22,971 nucleotides of DNA from a virus, in IMG/VR virus record IMGVR_UViG_3300000595_000006, positions 1 to 22,971 of that record, one strand, 5' to 3'. The notes beneath the pieces were generated by a model, which saw only the letters and a program-made list of their open reading frames with translations, did no database searches and was not told where the DNA came from. Shown here piece by piece: positions 11,620-20,190 of the stretch; position 1 is the stretch's first letter; each line of letters opens with the position of its first letter. Made by a program: the position numbers and the translations under genes.

Positions 11620-13940
11620 AAGTGAATCGCGTCAAAAAACTTTTCAACTACGCCGATGGCCGCGGGATAATTCGCGTTTCCTTTAATGCGGATAAAACCG
11701 ATGAGCCCGCCGAGATTTTGATTTGCGAGGAAATCGGGAGCGACCCGTGGAGCGGCCAGGGATTCACTGTAAAAGATTTGCGCTCGGCGCTGGATTCCAT
11801 CACGCCTCGAACTCGGGACCTGAATATCCTGATGAATTCTCCCGGCGGCAGCGTGAGCGAAGGCTGCGCCATCCGCAACCTGCTCGAGCAATGGCAGGGA
11901 AATATCACCAACACCATCATCGGTGTGGCGGCCTCAACCGCCAGTTGGTGCATTCCCGCGAACGTCACGCGCGCCTACAAAAACAGCCAGGTGTTTCTGC
12001 ACCGCTGCATGGCGTTCACGATGGGCAATGCGGACGACTTGCGCCGAACGATTGATTTCCTCGAAACGACGGATGGGCAAATCGCGCAAATGTATGCCGA
12101 TCAGGCCGGGGGTGAACCGGATGAATACCTCGACCTGATGAAAGACGAAACCCTGCTCACCGGTCAGCAGGCCAAGGACCTCGGGCTCGTGGATGAAATT
12201 GTCGATGGCGAAGCGCAAAACAATTTCTCCGATCAATGGCTGAACGCCGCCAAACAGAAACTCGCTGCCCTCAATTCTCTGCGCTCTTCACAGCAGGGCG
12301 CATCAACCGACAACCACCAACCAAAGGACACATCTGTGAACCTCCAGCAAAAGCTCGCCCTGCTCAACAAACGGGGCATTACTCCGCCGGCCAATTGCAC
12401 TGAATCGCAAGCCGATGAACTCATCACCAAGAGCAACATCGGCCGCACGATGAACATTTCCATTCTCACCGATTGGAAGGTTCAATTCGATGCCGAAAAT
12501 GCCACCGATGAGCAACTGACCAAGCTCGTCAAGGACGGTAAACCGGTCGCCGCCAACAACGCTCCCGCGCCCATCGTGCTCGACCAGGTCACCAAAGACC
12601 GCCTGGAACGCCTCGAGCAGCGCGAGAAAGCCCAGCGCCGCGAAATCATCCAGAACAAACTCACGAAATTCGCGGAGGAAGGCCGTATCACCGTCAATCA
12701 GATCGAAGAATATACGAACCTCGCCGCCGAAGCGCAGGATGATCCGGTCAAGGGCAATCCCATCATCAACCTCGTTTCGAAGAACGATCCCAAAGCGCCC
12801 GGCATTCCCGCGCTCCCCGAGAACCTGAACAAGCTGGAAGTCGTGAGCGCGGCCATCCAGGACCTCGCCCGCGGTTTCGAAGCGCATGATGAGGCTTCCA
12901 AAGCCTGGCAGCGCGGCAACAACAACGTCTCGATGGAAACCATCCGCAACAATGCGGTGGCCAAGGCGAATTTCTTCAAGAAATTCCGCAACCGCTTCCT
13001 CGAGGTGATGAACACCAACACCATCGCCACGGAGCTCAAGCGGCAGGTCATTTTGCAGGATGTTGTCATCCGGGATTTCGTCCGCCGCGTGCTCAGCCTG
13101 AACATGTTTTCCACCGTATTCCAAAATGTCCCGCTGCAGGGTTTGAACACTGTGGAAGTGCCGTACTACGATCTCGATAGTTCCGCTTCCACGAGCTTCG
13201 TGAGCGGCACGGGCTACACGACGATCGGCAACACCACCACCGACAAGCGCGAAATCACCATCGGCGAAGGCGCGGCCAATGGCGACCGGCTCTACCAGGC
13301 GCTGCAATTCAGTTCGCAGGAAATCGCCCGCCAGCCGTACCTGAAAATCGCCGAGCTCGCCGGTCTCAAAGCCGAGAAACTCGCGTTCGATATCTGGCAG
13401 GACATTCTCAGCATCATCACCGCCGCGAATTACGGCGCCGCGGCCATCACCAAAGTGTCCGCGCTCTTTTCCAGCGATGACCTCGCGGACTTGAAACTCG
13501 CCTGCAAAGCGTGGCCGGAAATGGGCCGCGGTTTGATTCTGGACAGCGCCTATGACGCGAACCTGCTCAAGGATCCGAGCTTCAAGCACGCCCTGAACGC
13601 CGCGAGCGATTCCGCCATCAAGGAAGGCCGCTTATATCCGCGCGTGATGGGTTTTGATTACACGGAAAACCCGAACATCCCCGCAAATGGTGAAAACCTC
13701 GTCGGCTTCGCGGTATTCAAATACGCGATCCTCGTAGCCTTCGCTCCCGTTCCTCCGGTCGAGGAAGTGCGCAACGCCGGCACCGTGTGGGAATTGATCA
13801 CCGACCCCGCGACCGGCATCTCGCTCGAATACCGCCGGTTCGGCGACAACGTGAAGGACTTGGCCACGAACGTGATCGAATCCAGCTACGGCTTCGCCAA
13901 AGGCCTCGGCACCGGCCTCAAACGCATCACCAGCGCCTGA
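11616..13940 (+). CDS. ClpP-like prohead protease fused to major capsid protein
   Basis: The N-terminal 200 residues form a ClpP-type serine protease: 'LNILMNSPGGSVSEGCAI' (oxyanion NSPGG, residues 74-78), 'GVAASTASW' with candidate nucleophile Ser107, 'VFLHRCM' with His129, and 'KDETLLTGQQAKDLGLVDE' supplying an Asp near 177. A charged, partly coiled linker (about 215-435) would act as scaffold. The C-terminal 340 residues ('KANFFKKFRNRFLEVM' onward) look like an HK97-fold capsid protein with 'MFSTVFQNVPLQGLNTVEVP', 'LAFDIWQDIL' and 'LVGFAVFKYAILVAF'. In most phages protease and capsid are separate genes; here one 774-codon frame joins them without a stop, so self-cleavage is expected to release the shell protein. 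An internal ATG near 12932 could also start a capsid-only product. ATGA overlap with the portal. Confidence 0.85.
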   Translation: MKVNRVKKLFNYADGRGIIRVSFNADKTDEPAEILICEEIGSDPWSGQGFTVKDLRSALDSITPRTRDLNILMNSPGGSVSEGCAIRNLLEQWQGNITNTIIGVAASTASWCIPANVTRAYKNSQVFLHRCMAFTMGNADDLRRTIDFLETTDGQIAQMYADQAGGEPDEYLDLMKDETLLTGQQAKDLGLVDEIVDGEAQNNFSDQWLNAAKQKLAALNSLRSSQQGASTDNHQPKDTSVNLQQKLALLNKRGITPPANCTESQADELITKSNIGRTMNISILTDWKVQFDAENATDEQLTKLVKDGKPVAANNAPAPIVLDQVTKDRLERLEQREKAQRREIIQNKLTKFAEEGRITVNQIEEYTNLAAEAQDDPVKGNPIINLVSKNDPKAPGIPALPENLNKLEVVSAAIQDLARGFEAHDEASKAWQRGNNNVSMETIRNNAVAKANFFKKFRNRFLEVMNTNTIATELKRQVILQDVVIRDFVRRVLSLNMFSTVFQNVPLQGLNTVEVPYYDLDSSASTSFVSGTGYTTIGNTTTDKREITIGEGAANGDRLYQALQFSSQEIARQPYLKIAELAGLKAEKLAFDIWQDILSIITAANYGAAAITKVSALFSSDDLADLKLACKAWPEMGRGLILDSAYDANLLKDPSFKHALNAASDSAIKEGRLYPRVMGFDYTENPNIPANGENLVGFAVFKYAILVAFAPVPPVEEVRNAGTVWELITDPATGISLEYRRFGDNVKDLATNVIESSYGFAKGLGTGLKRITSA

Positions 13941-13962
13941 ACCCAATACCCATCCGTTCTTT

Positions 13963-13990
13963 GACCGGTCCCGCGCCACCGGGACCGGTT
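13963..13990 (+). terminator. Hairpin after the capsid gene, possible weak terminator
   Basis: ACCGGTCCCG (13964-13973) pairs with CGGGACCGGT (13980-13989), a 10-bp stem with a 6-nt loop. It is followed only by TTTATAG, with no long T-run, so it may slow transcription or protect the capsid mRNA end and not terminate fully. The structure lies in the 81-nt gap before the next gene. Confidence 0.55.
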
Positions 13991-14021
13991 TATAGAGCGG
14001 ATGAAAAGGAAATAAACTGCC

Positions 14022-14774
14022 ATGCAAGAAACCATTTTAATCGCCCGCGACCGAAAGACCGGCAAGGACATCCTCCTGTGCGGCCGCGAGGTGCCCTATC
14101 CCGACCAGCGGGAACGATACGAGGAATTCAATTCCCAAACTCACGAGGAATATTCGAGCGTTGCCCTGGTTTACCTGCAACCCGCCAAGAAGCCGCTCCA
14201 ATTCCTCAGCGAATCGGAAGTCAAAGCCCGCGCGGAAAAGCACGAGCAATTGGTCGCGACGTCCAACGCCAAATCCGAAGCCAAGGACGATGCGCTTCCG
14301 AAAAATCTCGCCCAGGCCAAGCAGGCCTTGACCGATGCCGAATCCGCTTGCGAAAAGGCAAATCAAGCCTTTCAAGCCGCGAAAAAAGCCTTCGGCATTA
14401 GCGCCGACGCGGCGGAGAAACACTTGCTTCATTCCAAAATGCTGGAGGCAAAAAAAGCTGCGCGCCTCGCCATCTCCGAACTCGAAACCGCCCGTCAGGA
14501 ATTCTTCCGGATGCAGCACGAGCACATGGCGAATCCTCCAGCGGAACCGGAAACGCCAAACCCGAAACCCGAAATTAAGCGGGAGCCGACGCCCGGTGAA
14601 AAGCGCGAAGCCGAACTGCTCAAGCAGGACAAATCTTCGTTGCTCGCCATGGTCGAAAAACTGAAAGCCGAAGGCAAAACCATTGACGCCGGCAAAGGCA
14701 CCAAATCCGCGCTCGTGACCGCCATCCTCAAAGCCGAAGGCTTCGACCTGACGGTCCCTGAAACCGCCGAATAA
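14022..14774 (+). CDS. Coiled-coil protein with a C-terminal HeH/LEM-like helical domain (250 aa)
   Basis: ATG at 14022 follows an AAAAGGA at 14003-14009. Residues about 1-70 form a small beta-type N-terminal domain (ETILIARDRKTGKDILLCGR). About 85-175 is a long Ala/Lys/Glu-rich coiled coil ('LAQAKQALTDAESACEKANQ' and on). After a Pro-rich link (PAEPETPNPKPEIKREPTPG) the end, 'LLAMVEKLKAEGKTIDAGKG' followed by TKSALVTAILKAEGF, has the helix-extension-helix pattern of HeH/LEM or SAP-like modules that phages use to bind DNA. Its position directly after the capsid gene suggests a head-completion or DNA-stabilising role, but I cannot name the family. Confidence 0.65.
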   Translation: MQETILIARDRKTGKDILLCGREVPYPDQRERYEEFNSQTHEEYSSVALVYLQPAKKPLQFLSESEVKARAEKHEQLVATSNAKSEAKDDALPKNLAQAKQALTDAESACEKANQAFQAAKKAFGISADAAEKHLLHSKMLEAKKAARLAISELETARQEFFRMQHEHMANPPAEPETPNPKPEIKREPTPGEKREAELLKQDKSSLLAMVEKLKAEGKTIDAGKGTKSALVTAILKAEGFDLTVPETAE

Positions 14775-14816
14775 TTCCAACCCAAAAACTTTAAACACTC
14801 AACTCAACCACATCAC

Positions 14817-15329
14817 ATGAATACGAAATTAAAAAAGCTGTTCCGCAGTCTGATGATCACTTCTGCATTCTGCATTCTGCATTCTGCATTGCCCGCCAAG
14901 GCCAACGACCAAATGCAGGGCGATACCAACACCCTGGCCGCGTTCTCCACGAACACGTTCAGGCTTTATAACGATGTCACCGGCACCTTCACCAACGGCC
15001 AGGCCACATCCGTCGCGCCTTACATCTACTGCACCAAGGGTGCGGACGCCTGGATTGAAGTGGGCGGCATCTTCACCAATTCCGGCGCCGGCCCGAGCAA
15101 CGTCACTTACCGCATCGCCGGTTCCGTTTCCGGATCCCAATGGACGAACAATTACGCCAGCGTGACGCTCGCCGTTCCCGTGGGCACCAATTACCAATCG
15201 GCCATCCTGTTTCTGCAACATCCCCCGCCGTTCATTGGATGGCGCTCCTTTGAGAATCCCAACACTGGAAACGTTTCCACGCGCACCGGCACCGGCTATC
15301 TCAAAGCCTACATCAAAGACGGCATCTGA
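14817..15329 (+). CDS. Small exported protein with repeat-encoded signal peptide (170 aa)
   Basis: The N-terminus is a classical Sec signal: KLKK basic residues, a hydrophobic core 'LMITSAFCILHSAL' and a probable cleavage site PAKA|ND. The core is encoded by four TTCTGCA heptamers (14861-14888). The mature part is Thr/Asn/Gly/Tyr-rich and beta-like ('NTFRLYNDVTGTFTNGQATS', 'ADAWIEVGGIFTNSG', 'YQSAILFLQHPPP'), similar in composition to the large fibre downstream. I do not recognise a family. The Cys in the core does not fit a lipobox (Phe at -1), so a lipoprotein is unlikely. It sits between a head-type protein and a possible head-tail connector, so a virion or periplasmic role are both possible. 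Confidence 0.65.
   Translation: MNTKLKKLFRSLMITSAFCILHSALPAKANDQMQGDTNTLAAFSTNTFRLYNDVTGTFTNGQATSVAPYIYCTKGADAWIEVGGIFTNSGAGPSNVTYRIAGSVSGSQWTNNYASVTLAVPVGTNYQSAILFLQHPPPFIGWRSFENPNTGNVSTRTGTGYLKAYIKDGI
14861..14890 (+). repeat. TTCTGCA heptamer microsatellite (4 units)
   Basis: Four perfect heptamers encode the signal-peptide core. Because 7 is not a multiple of 3, three units give the seven-residue cycle FCILHSA. Related tracts occur at 15834-15860 and 20219-20246. Confidence 0.9.
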
Positions 15330-15361
15330 TTCGCGCTCACGCAACCCGTAACCACTCGACC

Positions 15362-15703
15362 ATGTCTTTGAGTGATAAAATGCTCGCCGGCGGATGTGCT
15401 TTGCACGTCGAAGCCTTCCACGGCGAGCCCATTTTAATCCTCTCGGGACGCGAGGCGGGCAAAACCTTCATCGCCGTGCGCGAAAGCGAGACCGACCAGG
15501 TTCTCACCACCGACCTCGGCACTGACCCGCGCGCGCGCCGCGTGTTGCGTTTCCGCGATGGTGCACCAGTTCCGAACCTGGCTTCGCAGGATCGCCTCCA
15601 AACAGAGGATGGAAAAATCTGGAACGCCGTCAAAGCCCCGCAGGATGGCTATCTCAGCACGGATTTTGACCTCATCGAATGGGTTCCCGACCTCGACACA
15701 TGA
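15362..15703 (+). CDS. Possible head-tail joining protein (gpFII-like) (113 aa)
   Basis: The protein is small and beta-rich: 'ALHVEAFHGEPILILSGREA' and 'TFIAVRESETDQVLTTDLGT', then 'DRLQTEDGKIWNAVKAPQDG' and YLSTDFDLIEWVP. The order (an attachment segment, a D-x-L-x-x-x-x-G-K-x-W turn, then the P-x-D-G-Y strand pair) is reminiscent of lambda gpFII and other head-tail connectors, although identity is too low to be sure by eye. Its position between head genes and the fibre supports this. It is coupled by ATGA overlap at 15700 to the large fibre gene. An alternative is a small structural protein of unknown type. Confidence 0.45.
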   Translation: MSLSDKMLAGGCALHVEAFHGEPILILSGREAGKTFIAVRESETDQVLTTDLGTDPRARRVLRFRDGAPVPNLASQDRLQTEDGKIWNAVKAPQDGYLSTDFDLIEWVPDLDT

Positions 15704-18700
15704 ACACTCAAGGCAGAAGGCAGAAGGCAGAATGCAGAATTTCCGTAGTCGCTCGCCGAGGCTCTGCGCTCGTCGCGGCGGCAATGCGCTCCTCCCGCTT
15801 GTCCGCCGCGGCCTTCTGGCTGCTATTCATTTCTTCATTCTGCCTTCTTCATTCTGCCTTCGCGGCGCAGATGCGCTTCGGCCCATACACCAATGCGCTC
15901 GATGGCAATGTCATCACGAATAGTTACCTGACGGTGCGCGCGGTCGGGGATCCGGGAATCGATGCCGCGGGAAATGTGACGGGTGCGATTGGCTTGCCGT
16001 TGCGCGTGTTTCTCGGCGCGGATGGCATGGCCACCAACACGCTGCAGAATCAGAATTATTTCGTCACCAACGCGCTCGGCAGCGTGGCGTTCCTGAACAA
16101 AGGCTATCTGTTCCGCGCGCCGCTGGATTCCGGACCCACCGTTTATTCCACCACCGCGCCCGGCATTCTGATCACGGGCATGAATTATTTCGTGACGCTG
16201 GGCGGCACGGCCACGACCACGAATATCACCTTCAACCAGGTCACCAACGGGCTCGGTTTCACGCCGCTGCCGAACGCCGGCACGAATGGGTTTATCGGTA
16301 AACCGGATGGCACTAATATTTCCACCAGCATTTCCATCACCTACAGCAATTCGCTCTACAGTTTTTTCAACACCCAACTCGCCATTCAAAGCGCGCTCGG
16401 GCTCACCAACGCTTTCGCGACCAATGCGCCGGGCGTGGTTTATTCCGGCGGCCGCATTTACGTCAGCACCAATTACGATGCGCTCGGCACCGCGTTGGCC
16501 GTTGGCGCGGGCGCGACCAATTTCACCGTCTCAGCCAGCAATACGCTGTTCGCGCTGCATTCGATGAGCCTGACCAATGCGTTTGCCACGAATGCCGCGG
16601 GTGTCACTTACGTGAATGGCCGTGCTTACATCAGCACGAATTACGATTCCCTCGGCGCCGCGGTGCTTTCCACGAACGGCTTTTCCTCCCTCGTTTATAC
16701 GAATCCGGGAACGGTGGCCTACACCAATCAATTGCTGTCATTGATTCAAGCCACGAACCTCGCGCTCTCCGTCGCTGCTCCGCTTACCAATGGCTTCGTC
16801 GGCCCGGGCATCACGAATGGCTTCACCACCATTCAATTGCTCAATTCCACCAGCAACACGCTCGCGACGGCCTCCAGCTCCGGCATCAACGCCGCGACCG
16901 CGACCAACATCAACAATGCGGCCGCGGGTGTGATTGCCACGAATGGAGTCGGATTGACGTATAAATTTTCCGCCGCCGGCACGAATGCGATTCTGGCCAT
17001 TGCTCCCACAACAAACGGCCTTGTTGACGCATCCATCACGAACAATTCCGCCACCAAGGCTTACGCGCAGAGTCTCACCAATGGATTCGTCGGATCCGGA
17101 ATCACGAACAATTCCGCCACGATTTCTCTTTTGAACGGCGCGAGCAATTTGCTTCAGAACGCCAAAATGGCTTCCACCAACGGCTTCAGCACCAATCAAG
17201 TCATCGCCGCCGGCAATGGCACCAACGGCTTTTCCATGTCCGATGGAAATACTTTGGTTAAAATCGATTCCCCCGGATCCGCGCTCAAGGTTTCCACGCT
17301 CAGCAGCAATTACAACATTTCCATTAGCGTGGTGGATGATAATTCCGGCACGGGCGACATCATTGGTCCCCAAGGCCAGGCATTTCAATTCAATGTGGAC
17401 GGTGAAATTGCCATGAATGATAGCGGCGGAGAAATTATCCGCGCCAGTGAGACGGAAGGCATTCTCATTCAGGACGGCAACGATCACGCCTTTCAGCTCG
17501 ATCCCATTACGGGCAATTTAACACTGACCGGCGGCGGTTCATTCGCCGGGGATGCTTCCCAAACGACCGGAAAAGTTTCTTCCACCAACGGCTTCGCCAA
17601 AAATCTCACCGCCACCAACAACACCGCGCTGGAAGGTTCCATTTCTTTCGGTCCCACCGGGCAAGCCACAAACATCGTTTCCTCCACGAATTATTTGTAC
17701 TTCGTCGGCGCGGGAACCTCGCTCACCACCAATGGCGCGCTGGTTTGGAACGCCGCGCTCAAGATTTACACCAACTGGTCCAACGGCTCGATTCTCACCA
17801 ATAACAGTACTGCGTGGCTGTATCAAACCAACGGGCTCACGCTGTATTCCCTCTCCGGCAGTTCCCCGATCGGAGCGTATTCGGCGGTGAACGGCGATCT
17901 GCCCGCTCCGGCCGCGTATTACACGGCCGCGATGAATGACCACATGGTTTTTCTCGGGCCATTGTCGGTCACGAACCTGAATGCGATTTCCAACGCCATC
18001 GTCGTGAACGGTTCTTTCGCCGCTGCTTCCAATTCCATCGCGAACAACAACGGATTCGGCACGAACACCTATCTCGTCAATCCATCCGCCACCAATTGGG
18101 CGAGCGTGGAAAATTTCTTTTTTCAATTCGCCGCCAATGGCCAGTGGAACACCAACGCCGGCGGCGCGGGTTTTGGCGCGGCGGTCCTGAGCGGCGCCAC
18201 GAACCGCATCTTCAATCATGGCGCGAGCGTGATTGCGGGCGGCATGTATAACAAGGTGCTCGGCTTTGGCCGGAACTGGGGCGCGATCCTGGGCGGTCTC
18301 TCCAACGTGGTGGATAGCGGAGATGCCGTCAGCATCGCCGGCGGGACGATGAACTCCACGCTGAACAGCTATTACGATTTCATCGGCGGCGGCCAGTTCA
18401 ACGTCATGACCAACGCCCAATGGGCCTCGATTCTTTCCGGTTACTACAACACCAACGTCGACACCGGCGGGACCATTCTCGGCGGTCAAAGCAATTTTGT
18501 CCGCGGCAATTGGAGCCTGGCTTACGGAACCAAAATTATCATCACGAATGATAACAGTGTCGTGTTCTCCGACAGTCCCGCGAATACCACCACCAATTCC
18601 CAATTCATCATCCAGGCCACCAACGGGCTCACTGTGTTGGAAGGCGGCCTCACTGTTACCAATGTGAACCCCGGCGCGGCTCTCGCGGCGCTCGGCGTCA

Positions 18701-20190
18701 CCGCTTCCGGCCAATTGACCACCAATGCCGTCCCCGGCCCGGGCGGCGGTGCGGGCACCGTGACCAGCGTGGGCGCGGCCGTGCCCAGCGGATTCTCCGT
18801 GAGCGGCACGCCCATCACCACCGCGGGCACCATCACCATCACGCGCTCGGGCGATGCCAACAACGGCGGCAACGGCCAAATGAACATCGGCGCATTGCAG
18901 GCCACCGGGCTCACGCAGCTCGGCGGCCAGGTGACGATGAATGCGCTGATCGTCACCAACGGACTCACGAACAGCAGCTTGACGGCCGGAACTCTGACGA
19001 TCGCTGACGGTAACAAAAAACTCGCCTCACTCGCCAACGGCGTCGGCGTGCTAACCAATGATGGCAACGGAGTGCTGGGATATCTTTCGCCCAGCAGTTT
19101 CGGCGGCGGTTCGCCGCTTACCACCAATGGCCTTCCTGGACAAACCTACCGGTTATCGACCAATGGAGTTTCTCAGGAATTGACCAATTTCGACGCGCCA
19201 CTCGGATGGCCATTTACCAAGCCGATTATCTGGATCGTGGGTGGCGATTCCATTCCTTACGGACTGAATGTCGCCCACGCGTTTTGGTATTATGAAACGA
19301 ATAACTTCGCCCCGGCTGGATCGATTGTTCTCGTCGACACCAACGCCTGCGTTCCCGGTTCACAATCCACCACGATTCTTTCCCGCATGCGGACGGAATG
19401 GGCGAAGTATAGCACCTCAAATAATTTCACGGTGCTTTCAACGGTCTGGATTGGCGTGAATGATTTCAACGCCAACACCACCTGGCTGCAGGTCTATACC
19501 AACATCGACGAATGCGCCATGGAAGCGCATGCCTCCAATTCGCTGTTCATGGCCACGTGTATCACGCCGTCCACGGGAATGGCCTCTGCCAATCGATATT
19601 CATTGAATTGGTTCAATCTGAATCTCATCAACAACACCAATCGGCATTGGGATTTCCTGATGCGTCCCGATTTGGCTCTGCTCAATTCACAACCGGATAG
19701 CACGCTTTGGGTGGATGACGTTCATCCAACTGAACTTGGACACAGCAATGTTGCCTACAGTGTGGATTACACTTTGCGTCACGTTCAGGGGAGCACCTAC
19801 AACCCGAACATTCTGCAAGGGAGCCACTACATTCTGGGCTATGGGACGGACCCGCAAGGCTACGCCGCATCAGTCGTGGGCCAGGCTCAATATCCTTTTG
19901 TGGATCTCTATCGCCCTGGCGCAGCGGCGTTGTATTTCGGTCCCTTCGCAAACAGCGACGGCGGCACGGCGGATTTCCATTACAACAACAGCGATTCTAC
20001 GCACGACGGTTCGACGCTGTTCATGCAAGTGCGCGGAAAGACAAACGTTTGGTTCCGCCACGCCGTCACCTTCACCAATGCGCCGGAATTGATGCTCACC
20101 AACGCGGCGCCGGGGAACACCACCACTCCAAAATTGTGGTTCCCAGTCACGAATAATGGCGCCGTGTTCATGGTCCCAGGTTATCAATGA
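15700..20190 (+). CDS. Giant tail-fibre-like protein with SGNH hydrolase domain (about 1496 aa)
   Basis: Order of regions, counted from ATG 15700. A signal-like segment (about 29-56) ends in 'FCLLHSAFA'. A long repetitive Thr-Asn-Gly-rich shaft follows (about 75-780; many TNG, TNAF, TNGF units). A block at about 843-948 has six [IV]xGGxxN-type repeats spaced 15-18 residues, a beta-roll or beta-helix pattern. The phage-fibre phrase 'GTVTSVGAAVPSGFSVSGTP' lies near residue 1019. An SGNH/GDSL hydrolase domain has GGDS with nucleophile Ser1184, GVND (Asn1254-Asp1255) and DDVH (Asp1339, His1342). A beta-rich C-terminus ends 'GAVFMVPGYQ'. The hydrolase would deacylate surface polysaccharide during attachment. 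A start at 15784 (MRSSRLSAAAFW) gives a normal-length signal peptide; 15700 gives ATGA coupling to the upstream gene. Both are plausible. Confidence 0.85.
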   Translation: MNTQGRRQKAECRISVVARRGSALVAAAMRSSRLSAAAFWLLFISSFCLLHSAFAAQMRFGPYTNALDGNVITNSYLTVRAVGDPGIDAAGNVTGAIGLPLRVFLGADGMATNTLQNQNYFVTNALGSVAFLNKGYLFRAPLDSGPTVYSTTAPGILITGMNYFVTLGGTATTTNITFNQVTNGLGFTPLPNAGTNGFIGKPDGTNISTSISITYSNSLYSFFNTQLAIQSALGLTNAFATNAPGVVYSGGRIYVSTNYDALGTALAVGAGATNFTVSASNTLFALHSMSLTNAFATNAAGVTYVNGRAYISTNYDSLGAAVLSTNGFSSLVYTNPGTVAYTNQLLSLIQATNLALSVAAPLTNGFVGPGITNGFTTIQLLNSTSNTLATASSSGINAATATNINNAAAGVIATNGVGLTYKFSAAGTNAILAIAPTTNGLVDASITNNSATKAYAQSLTNGFVGSGITNNSATISLLNGASNLLQNAKMASTNGFSTNQVIAAGNGTNGFSMSDGNTLVKIDSPGSALKVSTLSSNYNISISVVDDNSGTGDIIGPQGQAFQFNVDGEIAMNDSGGEIIRASETEGILIQDGNDHAFQLDPITGNLTLTGGGSFAGDASQTTGKVSSTNGFAKNLTATNNTALEGSISFGPTGQATNIVSSTNYLYFVGAGTSLTTNGALVWNAALKIYTNWSNGSILTNNSTAWLYQTNGLTLYSLSGSSPIGAYSAVNGDLPAPAAYYTAAMNDHMVFLGPLSVTNLNAISNAIVVNGSFAAASNSIANNNGFGTNTYLVNPSATNWASVENFFFQFAANGQWNTNAGGAGFGAAVLSGATNRIFNHGASVIAGGMYNKVLGFGRNWGAILGGLSNVVDSGDAVSIAGGTMNSTLNSYYDFIGGGQFNVMTNAQWASILSGYYNTNVDTGGTILGGQSNFVRGNWSLAYGTKIIITNDNSVVFSDSPANTTTNSQFIIQATNGLTVLEGGLTVTNVNPGAALAALGVTASGQLTTNAVPGPGGGAGTVTSVGAAVPSGFSVSGTPITTAGTITITRSGDANNGGNGQMNIGALQATGLTQLGGQVTMNALIVTNGLTNSSLTAGTLTIADGNKKLASLANGVGVLTNDGNGVLGYLSPSSFGGGSPLTTNGLPGQTYRLSTNGVSQELTNFDAPLGWPFTKPIIWIVGGDSIPYGLNVAHAFWYYETNNFAPAGSIVLVDTNACVPGSQSTTILSRMRTEWAKYSTSNNFTVLSTVWIGVNDFNANTTWLQVYTNIDECAMEAHASNSLFMATCITPSTGMASANRYSLNWFNLNLINNTNRHWDFLMRPDLALLNSQPDSTLWVDDVHPTELGHSNVAYSVDYTLRHVQGSTYNPNILQGSHYILGYGTDPQGYAASVVGQAQYPFVDLYRPGAAALYFGPFANSDGGTADFHYNNSDSTHDGSTLFMQVRGKTNVWFRHAVTFTNAPELMLTNAAPGNTTTPKLWFPVTNNGAVFMVPGYQ
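15711..15860 (+). repeat. Inverted heptamer tracts at the start of the fibre gene
   Basis: AGGCAGAAGGCAGAAGGCAG plus AATGCAGAA (15711-15739) is roughly the reverse complement of the TTCATTCTGCCTTCTTCATT CTGCCTT tract at 15834-15860. The two flank a 94-bp segment. In mRNA they could pair over about 20 nt and enclose the internal ATG at 15784. Confidence 0.7.

Noticed and set aside
12303-13589. 428-codon minus-strand frame within the capsid gene
   Set aside because: Shadow of the protease-capsid frame, which has clear catalytic and capsid motifs.
14861-14890. Lipoprotein signal (Cys in the hydrophobic core)
   Set aside because: The residue before Cys is Phe, and the Cys lies mid-core, so no lipobox is formed; the same holds for the other two signal peptides.
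17539-18879. 446-codon minus-strand frame within the fibre gene
   Set aside because: It is a mirror of the GC-biased Thr/Asn/Gly codons on the plus strand; its product is a Gly/Arg/Val-rich string without domains.
15700-20190. Diversity-generating retroelement target in the fibre
   Set aside because: No reverse transcriptase, template repeat or adenine-biased variable region could be identified; the repetitive codons are explained by the TNG shaft.
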